Below the pieces are notes generated by a model. It was not told the origin of the DNA. It did not search any database and saw only the letters and a program-made list of their open reading frames with translations. Of a DNA stretch of 55,147 bases, positions 35,236-44,346 are shown piece by piece. A program made the position numbers and the translations under genes. Source of the DNA: Flavobacterium pectinovorum. Its GTDB lineage: Bacteria > Bacteroidota > Bacteroidia > Flavobacteriales > Flavobacteriaceae. Each line of letters opens with the position of its first letter. The stretch's first letter is position 1. The stretch is from positions 1 through 55,147 of the forward strand of contig NZ_JAFEVZ010000018.1 in the NCBI RefSeq assembly GCF_022802975.1. Reading direction: 5' to 3'.

Positions 35236-38040
35236 ATGAAAAGAATCATATTATATCTGTTTGTTGGCGTCTCTTCTTTGACGCTGAAGGCTCAAAAAAA
35301 CAATTTAAGTGAGCCGTTGCCTTCTGATAAGACAATTATAAAAGGTGTTTTGGGCAACGGTATGACGTATTATATTAAGAAAACGGACGTAACAAAGGGA
35401 GTTGCAAGTTATTATATTATTCAAAATGTGGGATCAACTCTTGAAAATGACAACCAGAAGGGATTGGCACATTTTTTAGAACACATGGCTTTTAACGGAA
35501 CCAAAAATTTTGAGGGTAAAGGGATTTTAAATACCATGCAAAAACATGGTTTGTCTTTTGGAAGGGACATTAATGCTTATACCAGTTTTGATGAAACGGT
35601 ATATAATATTAATAACATCCCAAACACAAATGAAATGATAGACAAGGGATTATTGGTTTTACACGACTGGTCGCATTATCTTTTACTTACCGATAAGGAA
35701 ATAGATGCCGAAAGAGGCGTGATAAAAGAGGAATGGCGTACCCGTCAAAATGGAAATATGCGTATGCTTGAACAGACCATTGGTGTTTTGTATAATAATT
35801 CAAAGTACGCTTACAGATTACCAATTGGTACGATGGATATTGTTGAAAATTTTAAATATAATGCCATCCGTGATTTTTACCACGACTGGTACAGGACTGA
35901 TTTGCAGGCAATAGCTATTATTGGAGACGTAGACCCTACTGTGATAGAAAACAAAATTAAAGCTTTGTTTTCCGGAATACCTGCTGTGAAGAATCCAAAA
36001 AAACGTGAGGTAGTTGAAATCGCTGAAAACGATGAACTTTTGTATGGTTTGGGGACGGATGACGAAATTACAACTTCCTCAATTTCATTCGGAATAAGAC
36101 ATCATAGAAATTTAGAAAATCAAACAACAGCCACATTAAAACAAGATCTTATTAATGCTATGGCAATGAATATGCTGCACAAAAGATTGAGCGAAAAAAG
36201 TCAGGATAAGACCGCTCCATTTTTAGATGCAGCTGTGGATTATAATATTGATGCGAGAACTACGAAAAACTTTAATGTTTACATTCAGCCAAAACAAAAT
36301 CAACAGAAAGAAGCATTTAAAGTTGCTATGACTGAAGTTTATAAGGCTGTAAAATTTGGATTTACTGATTCTGAAATCAGCCGTACTGTCGCTGAGTTTG
36401 AAAACTCCTATCAGAATAAAATCATTTCAAGAGATGATGCAACTCATGAAGAAATTGAAAGTGTCATCCAGATGAATTATCTTTTTAATGAGACGATGAC
36501 TGATATTGAGCAAGAGTATGATCTTGTGAAGTCAATTCTGAGCACACTAAGTAGTACGGAAATTCAGGACGGGTTAAAGAAGTTATTTACAACCAAAAAT
36601 AGATTTCTGGTAGTCAATGGTGTAAAAGGCGAAAATAATCTAACAAAAGCAGAAGCATCAGGAATTCTTTATGATATTGAAAATGATAAAAATCTTCAGC
36701 CTTATAAAGATGCGTTTGAAGGAAAAAGCCTGATTGGAGATACTGTCATCAAGGAAGGAACTATCGTTTCAGAAAAACAAAATGATGAAGTAGGTGCTAC
36801 AGAATTTACTCTGAGTAATGGTATAAAAGTGTACTATAAATATGCCAATAAAAATAAAAATGATGTCCAGCTTAAGGCGGTAAGTTATGGAGGAAACTCA
36901 TTACTTGCTGATGAAGATCTCCCTTCATCTTCTGCACTCGGAGCTGTTATGCAATATTCTGGTTTAGGTGATTATACGGCTGCCAATCTTCAAAAAGTGA
37001 TGGCCGGAAAAACAGCTCAGGTTTCAGCAAATATCGGTGCATTAACAGAGAACGTAAACGGATCTGCTGTGACAAAAGATGTAGAAACAATGCTTCAGAT
37101 GGTATATCTGCAATTTACAAAACCACGATTTGATCAGGATGCCTACAATGTTGTTATGGAAAACTTCAACAATAAAGTTTTAAGCAGAAGTGAAGACATT
37201 CAGGAAAAAATGGAAGACAGTACCGTTGTGACTTTATACGGACTTAACAATCCGAAAAAACGTTTGTTTAACAAGGAATATGTTGAGGCTATAACTTTTG
37301 ATAAAATTAAATCTGTGTATAATGCCCGCTTTGGAAATGCTGCAGATTTTGAATTTTTTCTTGTAGGTGATATTGAGAAAGATAAACTAAAACCATTATT
37401 GGAAAAATATGTGGCAGGAATAAATACAACATCTGCGAGAGAACAATGGAAAGATAATTCTGTGAACTGGCTTAAAGCAAATACGGATAAAACCATGTAT
37501 CTGAAAATGTCGGATCCTAAATCATCAGTAAGTATCTGTTTTAAAAAGGAGTTTACCTATAACTTGAAAAATCAGATGCTGGCTAGCATTTTAGCTGATA
37601 TGTTACAACTAAGATATGACGAAACCTTAAGAGAAGAAGAAGGCGGTACTTATGGCGCCAGTACTTACGGAGGTGTTGTAAAGAGACCGGTACAGGAAGC
37701 TGTTTTATTCGTAAAGTTTGATTGTAATCCTGAAAAAACAGACAAACTTATATCGATTGTACATAAAGAAATCAATAAAATGGCCGCTGGAGATATTGAT
37801 CAAAAAGACCTGGACAAAATATTGACTAATTATTTAAAAGCCAGAAAGCAGGATAAAGATGTAAATGCCTACGATCTTGAACTGTTAACCAATTTTTACA
37901 AAGAAGGTTACAATATGGATAAGGCGGAGAATTTTGAAAATATAGTGAAGTCTGTAACGAAGAAAGACATTGCTGATTTTACTTCAAAACTGTTAAAGAA
38001 AGCGAGGTCCTATCAAATTGTATTCAAACCACAATTATAA
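35236..38040 (+). CDS. Secreted M16 family zinc metallopeptidase
   Basis: 934 residues with a signal peptide (ending LTLKAQ, about 19). The inverted zinc motif HxxEH is at 79-83 (HFLEHMAFNGT), with the further Glu ligand expected within AERGVIKEEW (about 158-167). Two M16 halves are fused, the second (from about 520) lacking the zinc motif, as usual. M16 enzymes digest peptides and small unfolded proteins inside a closed chamber. In proteobacterial Fus systems an M16 enzyme cuts ferredoxin imported through a TonB receptor, which suggests the role here: processing SusCD cargo after its disulfides are reduced. Confidence 0.93.
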   Translation: MKRIILYLFVGVSSLTLKAQKNNLSEPLPSDKTIIKGVLGNGMTYYIKKTDVTKGVASYYIIQNVGSTLENDNQKGLAHFLEHMAFNGTKNFEGKGILNTMQKHGLSFGRDINAYTSFDETVYNINNIPNTNEMIDKGLLVLHDWSHYLLLTDKEIDAERGVIKEEWRTRQNGNMRMLEQTIGVLYNNSKYAYRLPIGTMDIVENFKYNAIRDFYHDWYRTDLQAIAIIGDVDPTVIENKIKALFSGIPAVKNPKKREVVEIAENDELLYGLGTDDEITTSSISFGIRHHRNLENQTTATLKQDLINAMAMNMLHKRLSEKSQDKTAPFLDAAVDYNIDARTTKNFNVYIQPKQNQQKEAFKVAMTEVYKAVKFGFTDSEISRTVAEFENSYQNKIISRDDATHEEIESVIQMNYLFNETMTDIEQEYDLVKSILSTLSSTEIQDGLKKLFTTKNRFLVVNGVKGENNLTKAEASGILYDIENDKNLQPYKDAFEGKSLIGDTVIKEGTIVSEKQNDEVGATEFTLSNGIKVYYKYANKNKNDVQLKAVSYGGNSLLADEDLPSSSALGAVMQYSGLGDYTAANLQKVMAGKTAQVSANIGALTENVNGSAVTKDVETMLQMVYLQFTKPRFDQDAYNVVMENFNNKVLSRSEDIQEKMEDSTVVTLYGLNNPKKRLFNKEYVEAITFDKIKSVYNARFGNAADFEFFLVGDIEKDKLKPLLEKYVAGINTTSAREQWKDNSVNWLKANTDKTMYLKMSDPKSSVSICFKKEFTYNLKNQMLASILADMLQLRYDETLREEEGGTYGASTYGGVVKRPVQEAVLFVKFDCNPEKTDKLISIVHKEINKMAAGDIDQKDLDKILTNYLKARKQDKDVNAYDLELLTNFYKEGYNMDKAENFENIVKSVTKKDIADFTSKLLKKARSYQIVFKPQL

Positions 38041-38054
38041 ACAATCAAATTAAT

Positions 38055-38254
38055 ATAACTCGTTGGGTGATTTTTTTTTAAAATAAATTTTAACACATAG
38101 AAACATAGATTATTATTTCTAAAGAAGAGATTAAAAGAAACAAGTTTCCACACATAGACAAACTATGTGCATTTAAATAAGTGAAACGCCTTCTTTAATT
38201 TTTTTTAAAACTATGTTTCTATGTGTTTAAAATAATTAAACCCAACAGGTATAA
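38055..38254. repeat. CACATAG palindromic repeat, copy C, inside GTTGGGTGA-type ends
   Basis: Core arms AACACATAGAAACATAG (38092-38108) and CTATGTTTCTATGTGTT (38211-38227) are reverse complements. The inner GTTTCCACACATAG and GTGAAACGCC match copies A and B. Outside the core are ATAACTCGTTGGGTGA (38055-38070) and CCCAACAGGTATAA (38241-38254), an inverted pair that also flanks an unrelated core at 54701-54914. It fills the gap between the M16 and DsbD-alpha genes. Confidence 0.8.
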
Positions 38255-38268
38255 CATAAAATATTCTC

Positions 38269-38718
38269 ATGAAAAAAATATTTCTATTTCTATTATTAGC
38301 AATAAGCGCCAATGGTTTTTCGCAGATCATGAATCCGGTAAAATGGACAACGGCAGTAAAAAAGATATCCGCCACAGAGTATGAATTAATAGCTTCTGCA
38401 ACAATAAGTGGAAACTGGCACCTTTATTCCCAAAATGTGCCTAAAGGCGGGCCTTCGCCAACAACTTTTACATTTGAATCTAATGCAAATTACCTAAAAA
38501 AAGGAAATACTAATGAAGGTGCCGGGCACACCGTTAACGATCCGGTTTTTAAAATGAAGATTACCTTTTTTGAAGGAAAAGCCGTTTTTAAGCAACGCAT
38601 TAAACTTAAAAAACCAAACAGCAAATTCAAAGTAAATGCTGTGGTAGAATATATGACCTGCAACGATTCGCAGTGTCTTCCTCCAAAAGAAGTTGATCTG
38701 GTATTCGATATTAAATAA
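38269..38718 (+). CDS. Stand-alone DsbD-alpha domain protein 1
   Basis: 149 residues: signal peptide (ending GFSQ, about 19), then one domain equal to the N-terminal domain of DsbD (NPVKWTTAVKKISATEYELIASATISGNWHLYSQ ... VEYMTCNDSQCLPPKEVDLVFDI). The pair of Cys in CNDSQC followed by LPP matches the electron-passing Cys pair of DsbD-alpha. The domain normally hands electrons from DsbD to periplasmic thioredoxins. Here it is free, 26 bases before a complete DsbD gene, and is similar to the N-terminus of that DsbD. Confidence 0.85.
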   Translation: MKKIFLFLLLAISANGFSQIMNPVKWTTAVKKISATEYELIASATISGNWHLYSQNVPKGGPSPTTFTFESNANYLKKGNTNEGAGHTVNDPVFKMKITFFEGKAVFKQRIKLKKPNSKFKVNAVVEYMTCNDSQCLPPKEVDLVFDIK

Positions 38719-38744
38719 ATCAAATTATAACTAGCAGTAGTCAC

Positions 38745-40709
38745 ATGAAAAAACTATTATTTGTATTTTCTTTTCTTTTGGTTTCCTTATGCAGTGCCCA
38801 AATTCTGGAGCCTGTAAAATGGACAACTTCGGTTGAGAAAATAGCTGATACCGAATATAAATTAACCGCAAAAGCGACCATAGATTCTGGCTGGCATGTG
38901 TATTCACAAAATGTCCCTGAAGATGGACCAGTAGCCACAAGTTTCATATTTGACGATCAAGGCGGAGCGTTTAAAATTATCGGTAATACAGTCGAAGGAG
39001 AAGGGCATACTGCTATGGATCCTGTCTTTAAAAAAACGATAAAATATTTTGAAAATACCGCTGTTTTTGAACAGAAAATTGAGGTATCCGGAACCAAAAA
39101 CAGCCTGACAGCCTTGGTTGAATTTATGGCCTGTGATGACACAAAATGCCTGCCTCCCACAGAAGCAGAACTGACCTTTGATCTGGCTTCTGGTGCTTCT
39201 GCCAAACAAGAAACAGCAGCAGATAAGACAACTACTGTAGATTCTGAAGATAAGGGAGCAGAAGCAGAAAAAGGTTTATGGACTATTTTCTTTTTAGCCT
39301 TTCTATCCGGTTTTGCAGCACTTCTGACGCCGTGTGTTTTTCCGATGATTCCAATGACGGTAAGTTTTTTTACCAAACAGAGTAAAAATAAAGCGCAAGG
39401 TATCCGCAATGCAGTGATTTATGGTCTTTCGATTATCATTATTTACGTGCTGTTGGGATCCATTGTAACGGCAGTTTTTGGTGCTGATTCATTAAATGCA
39501 CTTTCTACGAACGTATGGTTTAATGTAATCTTTTTTCTCATTTTAGTATTTTTTGCAGTTTCTTTCTTAGGAGCATTCGAAATTGTATTGCCGAGTTCTC
39601 TCGCAAACAAAGTAGATTCTCAGGCAGACAGGGGAGGAATGATAGGGATTTTCTTCATGGCTTTGGCCTTAGCCATCGTATCCTTTTCTTGTACAGGACC
39701 AATTGTGGGAACACTTTTAGTTCAGGCGGCTTCAAAAGGCGGCATTGCACCAATAGTTGGAATGCTGGGTTTTTCGACAGCAATTGCGCTTCCGTTTTCT
39801 TTGTTTGCAGCTTTTCCGGGCTGGCTTAATGCGCTTCCTAAATCTGGGGGATGGCTAAATACGGTAAAAGTGGTTTTAGGATTTTTAGAATTAGCTCTTG
39901 CGTTTAAATTTTTATCGAATGCTGATTTGGTTGTACAAACTCACCTTTTGGAACGTGAAGTGTTTTTGGCGCTTTGGATTACTATTTTCGGAGCACTTGC
40001 TTTTTATCTTTTCGGAAAAATCACTTTACCTCACGATTCTCCATTGAATCATATTTCGGTGGGAAGACTAAGTCTTGGACTTGTAGTTTTATCCTTTACC
40101 ATTTATATGATTCCGGGACTTTGGGGCGCACCACTTAATTTGATAAGTGCTTTTCCGCCTCCGCAGCAATACAGCGAATCTCCATACGGAGTTGGCGGAT
40201 CAAAGGGATCAGGAACAATAGATGGCCCACAGTCGCATGGTGATCTTCCTGATGGGGCGCATTTACTTGCTCCTCATGACATCATGGCTTTTGATGATTA
40301 TGATAAGGGAATGGCGTACGCTAAAAAAGTGGGTAAACCGGTAATGATCGATTTTACAGGATGGGCATGCGTAAACTGCAGAAAGATGGAACAGAATGTC
40401 TGGCCGGATCCAAAAGTTTTAAAAATACTAAAAAGCGATGTGGTTTTGATTTCACTTTACGTGGATGATAAAAGAAAATTGGAAGCCGATGAAATTGTCG
40501 ATTCGCAACTTAATCCTGGAAAAAAACTCAAATATATCGGACAGAAATGGAGTGAAATGCAGACCCTAAGGTACAAAGCCAATTCGCAACCTTTTTATGT
40601 ACTGATGGATAGTAACGAAAAAAAACTTATAGAACCCATTGCCTACACTCCAGATGTTGAGGAGTATCTAAATTGGCTAAATACGGGTATCAATAAATTC
40701 AAAAAGTAA
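38745..40709 (+). CDS. dsbD: DsbD thiol:disulfide interchange protein
   Basis: 654 residues in the full alpha-beta-gamma order. Signal peptide to about LCSAQ; alpha domain with C130/C135 (CDDTKCLPP); about eight membrane helices from residue about 180 with C197 (LTPCVFPMIPMT) and C316 (SFSCTGPIVG); a linker; then a periplasmic thioredoxin-like gamma domain with C542-V-N-C545 (FTGWACVNCRKME). It moves electrons from cytoplasmic thioredoxin to the periplasm, so it should drive the six TlpA-like proteins around it. Confidence 0.93.
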   Translation: MKKLLFVFSFLLVSLCSAQILEPVKWTTSVEKIADTEYKLTAKATIDSGWHVYSQNVPEDGPVATSFIFDDQGGAFKIIGNTVEGEGHTAMDPVFKKTIKYFENTAVFEQKIEVSGTKNSLTALVEFMACDDTKCLPPTEAELTFDLASGASAKQETAADKTTTVDSEDKGAEAEKGLWTIFFLAFLSGFAALLTPCVFPMIPMTVSFFTKQSKNKAQGIRNAVIYGLSIIIIYVLLGSIVTAVFGADSLNALSTNVWFNVIFFLILVFFAVSFLGAFEIVLPSSLANKVDSQADRGGMIGIFFMALALAIVSFSCTGPIVGTLLVQAASKGGIAPIVGMLGFSTAIALPFSLFAAFPGWLNALPKSGGWLNTVKVVLGFLELALAFKFLSNADLVVQTHLLEREVFLALWITIFGALAFYLFGKITLPHDSPLNHISVGRLSLGLVVLSFTIYMIPGLWGAPLNLISAFPPPQQYSESPYGVGGSKGSGTIDGPQSHGDLPDGAHLLAPHDIMAFDDYDKGMAYAKKVGKPVMIDFTGWACVNCRKMEQNVWPDPKVLKILKSDVVLISLYVDDKRKLEADEIVDSQLNPGKKLKYIGQKWSEMQTLRYKANSQPFYVLMDSNEKKLIEPIAYTPDVEEYLNWLNTGINKFKK

Positions 40710-40772
40710 AAATGAATCCCTGCTTTTAAGTTTAGAGCAGCGTTCTGTAATATATTTTAAATCATAAAAATC

Positions 40773-41837
40773 ATGAAAAAAACAGTAATAGTACTACTTG
40801 GAATTATTTTGAAGACTTCAGGTTTAAGTGCACAATCCTCTTATATCATTAAAGGGAGTATTCCTTCAAATATCAAGGCTGTAAAAGCGGTAATGGCTTA
40901 TCCGCCAGACGAAGGATTTGAATATATATCTGATACCGTTAAAGTGGTAAACGGTGAGTTTGAATTCAAGGGAAAGATTCGCAGGCCACAGTTGGCAGAA
41001 ATAAATTTAATCCAAACTAAACCAGCTAAGGAAGATCCTGCAAACAATATGAAAAATGTAGGTCTTGTTTATTTAGATGGAGACATCAAAGTGATTTTTG
41101 ATAAGGATGGTATGGCAACGTATCAAGGAGGAGGAACGGAACAAAAGTATTGGGAGAAATATCAAACAAAACTTCTTGGTGACCAAAAACTATTAAATGG
41201 TAAACCTGCTGAAATGAGTTTTTTTGAAAAGGTTATTAATGGTTTTGTTCTCGAGAACCCGGACTGTTACGTAAGTGTAGATTTAATGGATCTTTTTGTG
41301 CAGGGTGCTATACGACCAAACGTTGTAAAACCAATGTATGATGCTTTGAGCAGCCGTATGAAAAGCGAACCAAAGGTAGTTGCATGGAAAAAACGTTTAG
41401 ACGAAGCACTATCCTTTCAATCGGGGACAATTAAAGCGCAGGATTTCACAATGAATGATGCCAATGGTAATCCTGTAACCTTGTCAAAATATAAAGGACA
41501 ATATGTATTACTTGATTTTTGGGCAAGCTGGTGTGTGCCTTGCAGAGCTGAAAATCCAAATGTACTGGCTGCTTATAATAAGTTTAAAGACAAAAACTTC
41601 ACCATTTTGGCGGTTTCACTTGATGAGAAAAAAGCAGATTGGTTGAAAGCTATAAAAGAAGATAAACTGCCGTGGTTACAATTATGCGATTTAAAAGGTG
41701 GTGAAAATGCAGCGGCAGTACTCTATAAAGTCAGCATGGTTCCCGATAATTTTTTAATTGACCCGAATGGAAATATCGTTGACAGAGGATTAAGAGGTGA
41801 AGAATTAGAAAAGAGACTTTCCGAATTATTAAAGTAA
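40773..41837 (+). CDS. TlpA-like thioredoxin protein 4 (CVPC active site)
   Basis: 354 residues, signal peptide ending GLSAQSS (about 21). DUF4369 N-terminal domain (YIIKGSIPSNIKAVKAVMAYP), helical linker, thioredoxin domain with WASWCVPC (C254/C257), RAENPNVLAAYNKF and NFLIDPNGNIVDRGL. Its thioredoxin domain is close to those of TlpA-like 1 and 2. Soluble periplasmic protein. Follows dsbD by 63 bases. Confidence 0.9.
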   Translation: MKKTVIVLLGIILKTSGLSAQSSYIIKGSIPSNIKAVKAVMAYPPDEGFEYISDTVKVVNGEFEFKGKIRRPQLAEINLIQTKPAKEDPANNMKNVGLVYLDGDIKVIFDKDGMATYQGGGTEQKYWEKYQTKLLGDQKLLNGKPAEMSFFEKVINGFVLENPDCYVSVDLMDLFVQGAIRPNVVKPMYDALSSRMKSEPKVVAWKKRLDEALSFQSGTIKAQDFTMNDANGNPVTLSKYKGQYVLLDFWASWCVPCRAENPNVLAAYNKFKDKNFTILAVSLDEKKADWLKAIKEDKLPWLQLCDLKGGENAAAVLYKVSMVPDNFLIDPNGNIVDRGLRGEELEKRLSELLK

Positions 41838-41864
41838 CAACCGTTACATTAAAACAATATAAAG

Positions 41865-43097
41865 ATGAAAAAAACGATTATGATTTTACTGCTAGTTTCT
41901 CAATCTTTTTGGGCGCAGACCAGCAGTAAAAAAAATTATGAAGTATTTAGTTTTATTACTGATGTCAATAACGCTGAGGTCTATTATAACGAATTCCTTC
42001 AGGAAAATTCGTCAGATAAATTAGATAAAGAACAGCTCAGTCCGTTCCAGGCACAGTTAGCAGCAGACTGGCTGGCTGCCGGTAGTCTGGAAAAATACAA
42101 TTATTATAAAAGTTTAAACCCGGATTTTTCTGCAGTGCATCTTTTAGACTTATGCAATGTATTAGAATCATGGACTGATGAGGATAAAAATACAGCGTTG
42201 GTTGAGAAAATTTCTTCAGATCTTTTGAATGAAATAAATAAGGGAACCCTATCTGATGGCATAGGGAGAACCCAGATTCTATATGAAGTGAATGCCGTTG
42301 CAAATGCAAGATTAGGCAATATTGATCTGGCAATGAAAAATATTGAAAAATCTACTTCTTTGGATAAAGATGGGTTAAGAGATGCCAAATATTTCAAAGA
42401 TACTAAAGCAAATTATCTTAATAGATATGCTGTGATTTTATCTGCCGCAGGTCAAGATCAAAAAGCTTTCGATTTGTTGACAAAGGCAGTGCGAGATGCT
42501 GATTCAAATCCATTATTACTGGAAACCTTAAAAAAACTTTATGCAAAGGTTAAAGGAAATAGTGAAGGAAGCAGTAAATACATCACCGATTTACAAAACG
42601 AAGCTTATCAAAATGTTTACAAAAAAGTCGAAAAAGAATATATCAAAACAATCAAACCTATGCCAAAAACGATTATTACTGATCTAAACGGCAAGAATAC
42701 AAATCTGGCAGATTATAGAGGTAAAATACTGGTAATAGATTTTTGGGCTACGTTATGCAAACCTTGCGTAGCTGCTTTTTCAGGTTTCGAACTTGTGGTT
42801 GACGAGTATAAAAACGAACCTTTCCAGCTATTTGTTATTGATTTATTTGAAACCCAGGAGACGGTAAAGACTTTTGTGACCAAAAAACATATCACACTTG
42901 ATGTATTGCATGATGAAGCAAGTATAGCAGGCGATACCTATAGTATCCAAACAAAAGGAACGCCAACAAAAATTGTTTTTGACTATGATGGAAATATAAG
43001 ATTTGATTCCAGCGGATATCAGGGTTCAACGCATAGAGAATATTATAAGCTCAAATCGATGGTAGAAATCATCAAGAATAAGCATCAGAAAAAATAA
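41865..43097 (+). CDS. TlpA-like thioredoxin protein 5 with helical N-terminal domain (CKPC)
   Basis: 410 residues, signal peptide ending SFWAQ (about 18). The N-terminal 250 residues are not DUF4369 but all-helical, with SPFQAQLAADWLAAG and EVNAVANARLGNIDLAMKN, a TPR-like layout. The thioredoxin domain has WATLCKPC (C298/C301), where Leu replaces the usual Trp before the first Cys, and GTPTKIVFDYDG with the cis-Pro loop. Close paralogue of the next gene. Confidence 0.85.
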   Translation: MKKTIMILLLVSQSFWAQTSSKKNYEVFSFITDVNNAEVYYNEFLQENSSDKLDKEQLSPFQAQLAADWLAAGSLEKYNYYKSLNPDFSAVHLLDLCNVLESWTDEDKNTALVEKISSDLLNEINKGTLSDGIGRTQILYEVNAVANARLGNIDLAMKNIEKSTSLDKDGLRDAKYFKDTKANYLNRYAVILSAAGQDQKAFDLLTKAVRDADSNPLLLETLKKLYAKVKGNSEGSSKYITDLQNEAYQNVYKKVEKEYIKTIKPMPKTIITDLNGKNTNLADYRGKILVIDFWATLCKPCVAAFSGFELVVDEYKNEPFQLFVIDLFETQETVKTFVTKKHITLDVLHDEASIAGDTYSIQTKGTPTKIVFDYDGNIRFDSSGYQGSTHREYYKLKSMVEIIKNKHQKK

Positions 43098-43116
43098 TAA
43101 ATAAAAATACAGGATT

Positions 43117-44340
43117 ATGAAGAAGCTGATTTTTTTTGTCATGCTTATCTCAACTTCAGTTTATGCACAATTGGACTTGGATAAAGCAAAAGATACATTC
43201 TACAATATTGAATCTGTTGAAGAAAAAGAAGCGTTTTTTAATAAAATGCTGAGTGAAAATTTTCAGAATAAGAGCATTCAATACAATGATTTTCAAGCGC
43301 AACTGGCTGCAGATTGGCTTCTGAAAGGAGATATTAAAAAATTTCAATTTTATATGGAAAAGCAGCCTACATTTTCTGCTATCCAATTATTTGATATCTC
43401 CAACAAATTAGAGGATTGGGTAGATAATGACAGATATATTACAGAGATTGAAAAGATTTCCGGTCAGCTTTTAAAGGAATTAGAACGTAATCCGGATGCT
43501 GACAGCTTTGGAAGAAGTACGATTTTATTGGAGATTAACGCAGTAGCAAATGCTAAATTGGGTAATGTTGATGTAGCAAATAAGATGATTAAAAAATCGG
43601 ATGAAAAAGCGTCTTTCCGCTCGTTTGCTTATTTTAGAAATTCCCGTGCTAATTATTTAAACCGATATGCCGTTATTCTATCCGTTTCAGGAGAAAATCA
43701 AAGAGCATTAGATACGCTTACAAAAGCGTTAAAAACAGGAACATCTACCGCTGTAACAGACAAAACGTTTCGAGAAATATATGCAAAAGTAAAAGGTGAT
43801 TCTACTGGTATTTCAAAGATTGTAGCGAATCTTAAAGAGCAGGCTTATCAAAGTGTTTATAAAACTGTCGAAAAAGACTGGAAAAATAAAGGCATGTCCC
43901 TGCCGGCTGTTTTATTAACTGATATGGCGGGTAAGCAGATAAATTTAGCCAAAGATTTCAAAGGAAAAATTGTCGTTATTGACTTCTGGAGTACAACCTG
44001 CAAACCCTGTATTGCAGCTTTCCCAGCTTTTGAACGTATAAATGAATTTTATAAAAAGGAGCCTTTTAATTTGTTTGTACTAAATGAAGGAGAAACTACT
44101 ACAGAAGTAAAACGATTCAAAGCTAAAAAAGATTACAAATTAGAAATACTTTTTGACAATAATGAAGGTTACTTCAACGGACTTAAAGCAATAGGAACAC
44201 CTCAGAAATTTATAATCGGCCCTGACGGTTTAATCCATTTGACAGGTATTGGTTATGCAGGTTCTGATGATAAAGAGTTTTATAAAGTTAAAGCGATGAT
44301 CGAATTCACTAAAAAGAAATACGGGATCATTAATAAATAA
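43117..44340 (+). CDS. TlpA-like thioredoxin protein 6 with helical N-terminal domain (CKPC)
   Basis: 407 residues, signal peptide ending SVYAQ (about 17). It matches the preceding gene along its whole length: YNDFQAQLAADWLLKG, LEINAVANAKLGNVDVANK, ANYLNRYAVILS, and a thioredoxin domain with WSTTCKPC (C295/C298), Thr before the first Cys, and GTPQKFIIGPDG. The two genes are 20 bases apart and are a tandem duplication. The repeated helical N-terminal domain may bind substrate or a partner; I do not recognise it. Confidence 0.85.
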   Translation: MKKLIFFVMLISTSVYAQLDLDKAKDTFYNIESVEEKEAFFNKMLSENFQNKSIQYNDFQAQLAADWLLKGDIKKFQFYMEKQPTFSAIQLFDISNKLEDWVDNDRYITEIEKISGQLLKELERNPDADSFGRSTILLEINAVANAKLGNVDVANKMIKKSDEKASFRSFAYFRNSRANYLNRYAVILSVSGENQRALDTLTKALKTGTSTAVTDKTFREIYAKVKGDSTGISKIVANLKEQAYQSVYKTVEKDWKNKGMSLPAVLLTDMAGKQINLAKDFKGKIVVIDFWSTTCKPCIAAFPAFERINEFYKKEPFNLFVLNEGETTTEVKRFKAKKDYKLEILFDNNEGYFNGLKAIGTPQKFIIGPDGLIHLTGIGYAGSDDKEFYKVKAMIEFTKKKYGIINK

Positions 44341-44346
44341 ATTAAG

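Noticed and set aside
17595..38230. Repeats considered as a CRISPR array
   Set aside because: Copies are far apart, palindromic over their full length and have no regular spacers; no cas genes are present.
38957..39409. 150-codon minus-strand frame inside dsbD
   Set aside because: It is the complement of a strongly conserved DsbD coding sequence; a shadow frame.
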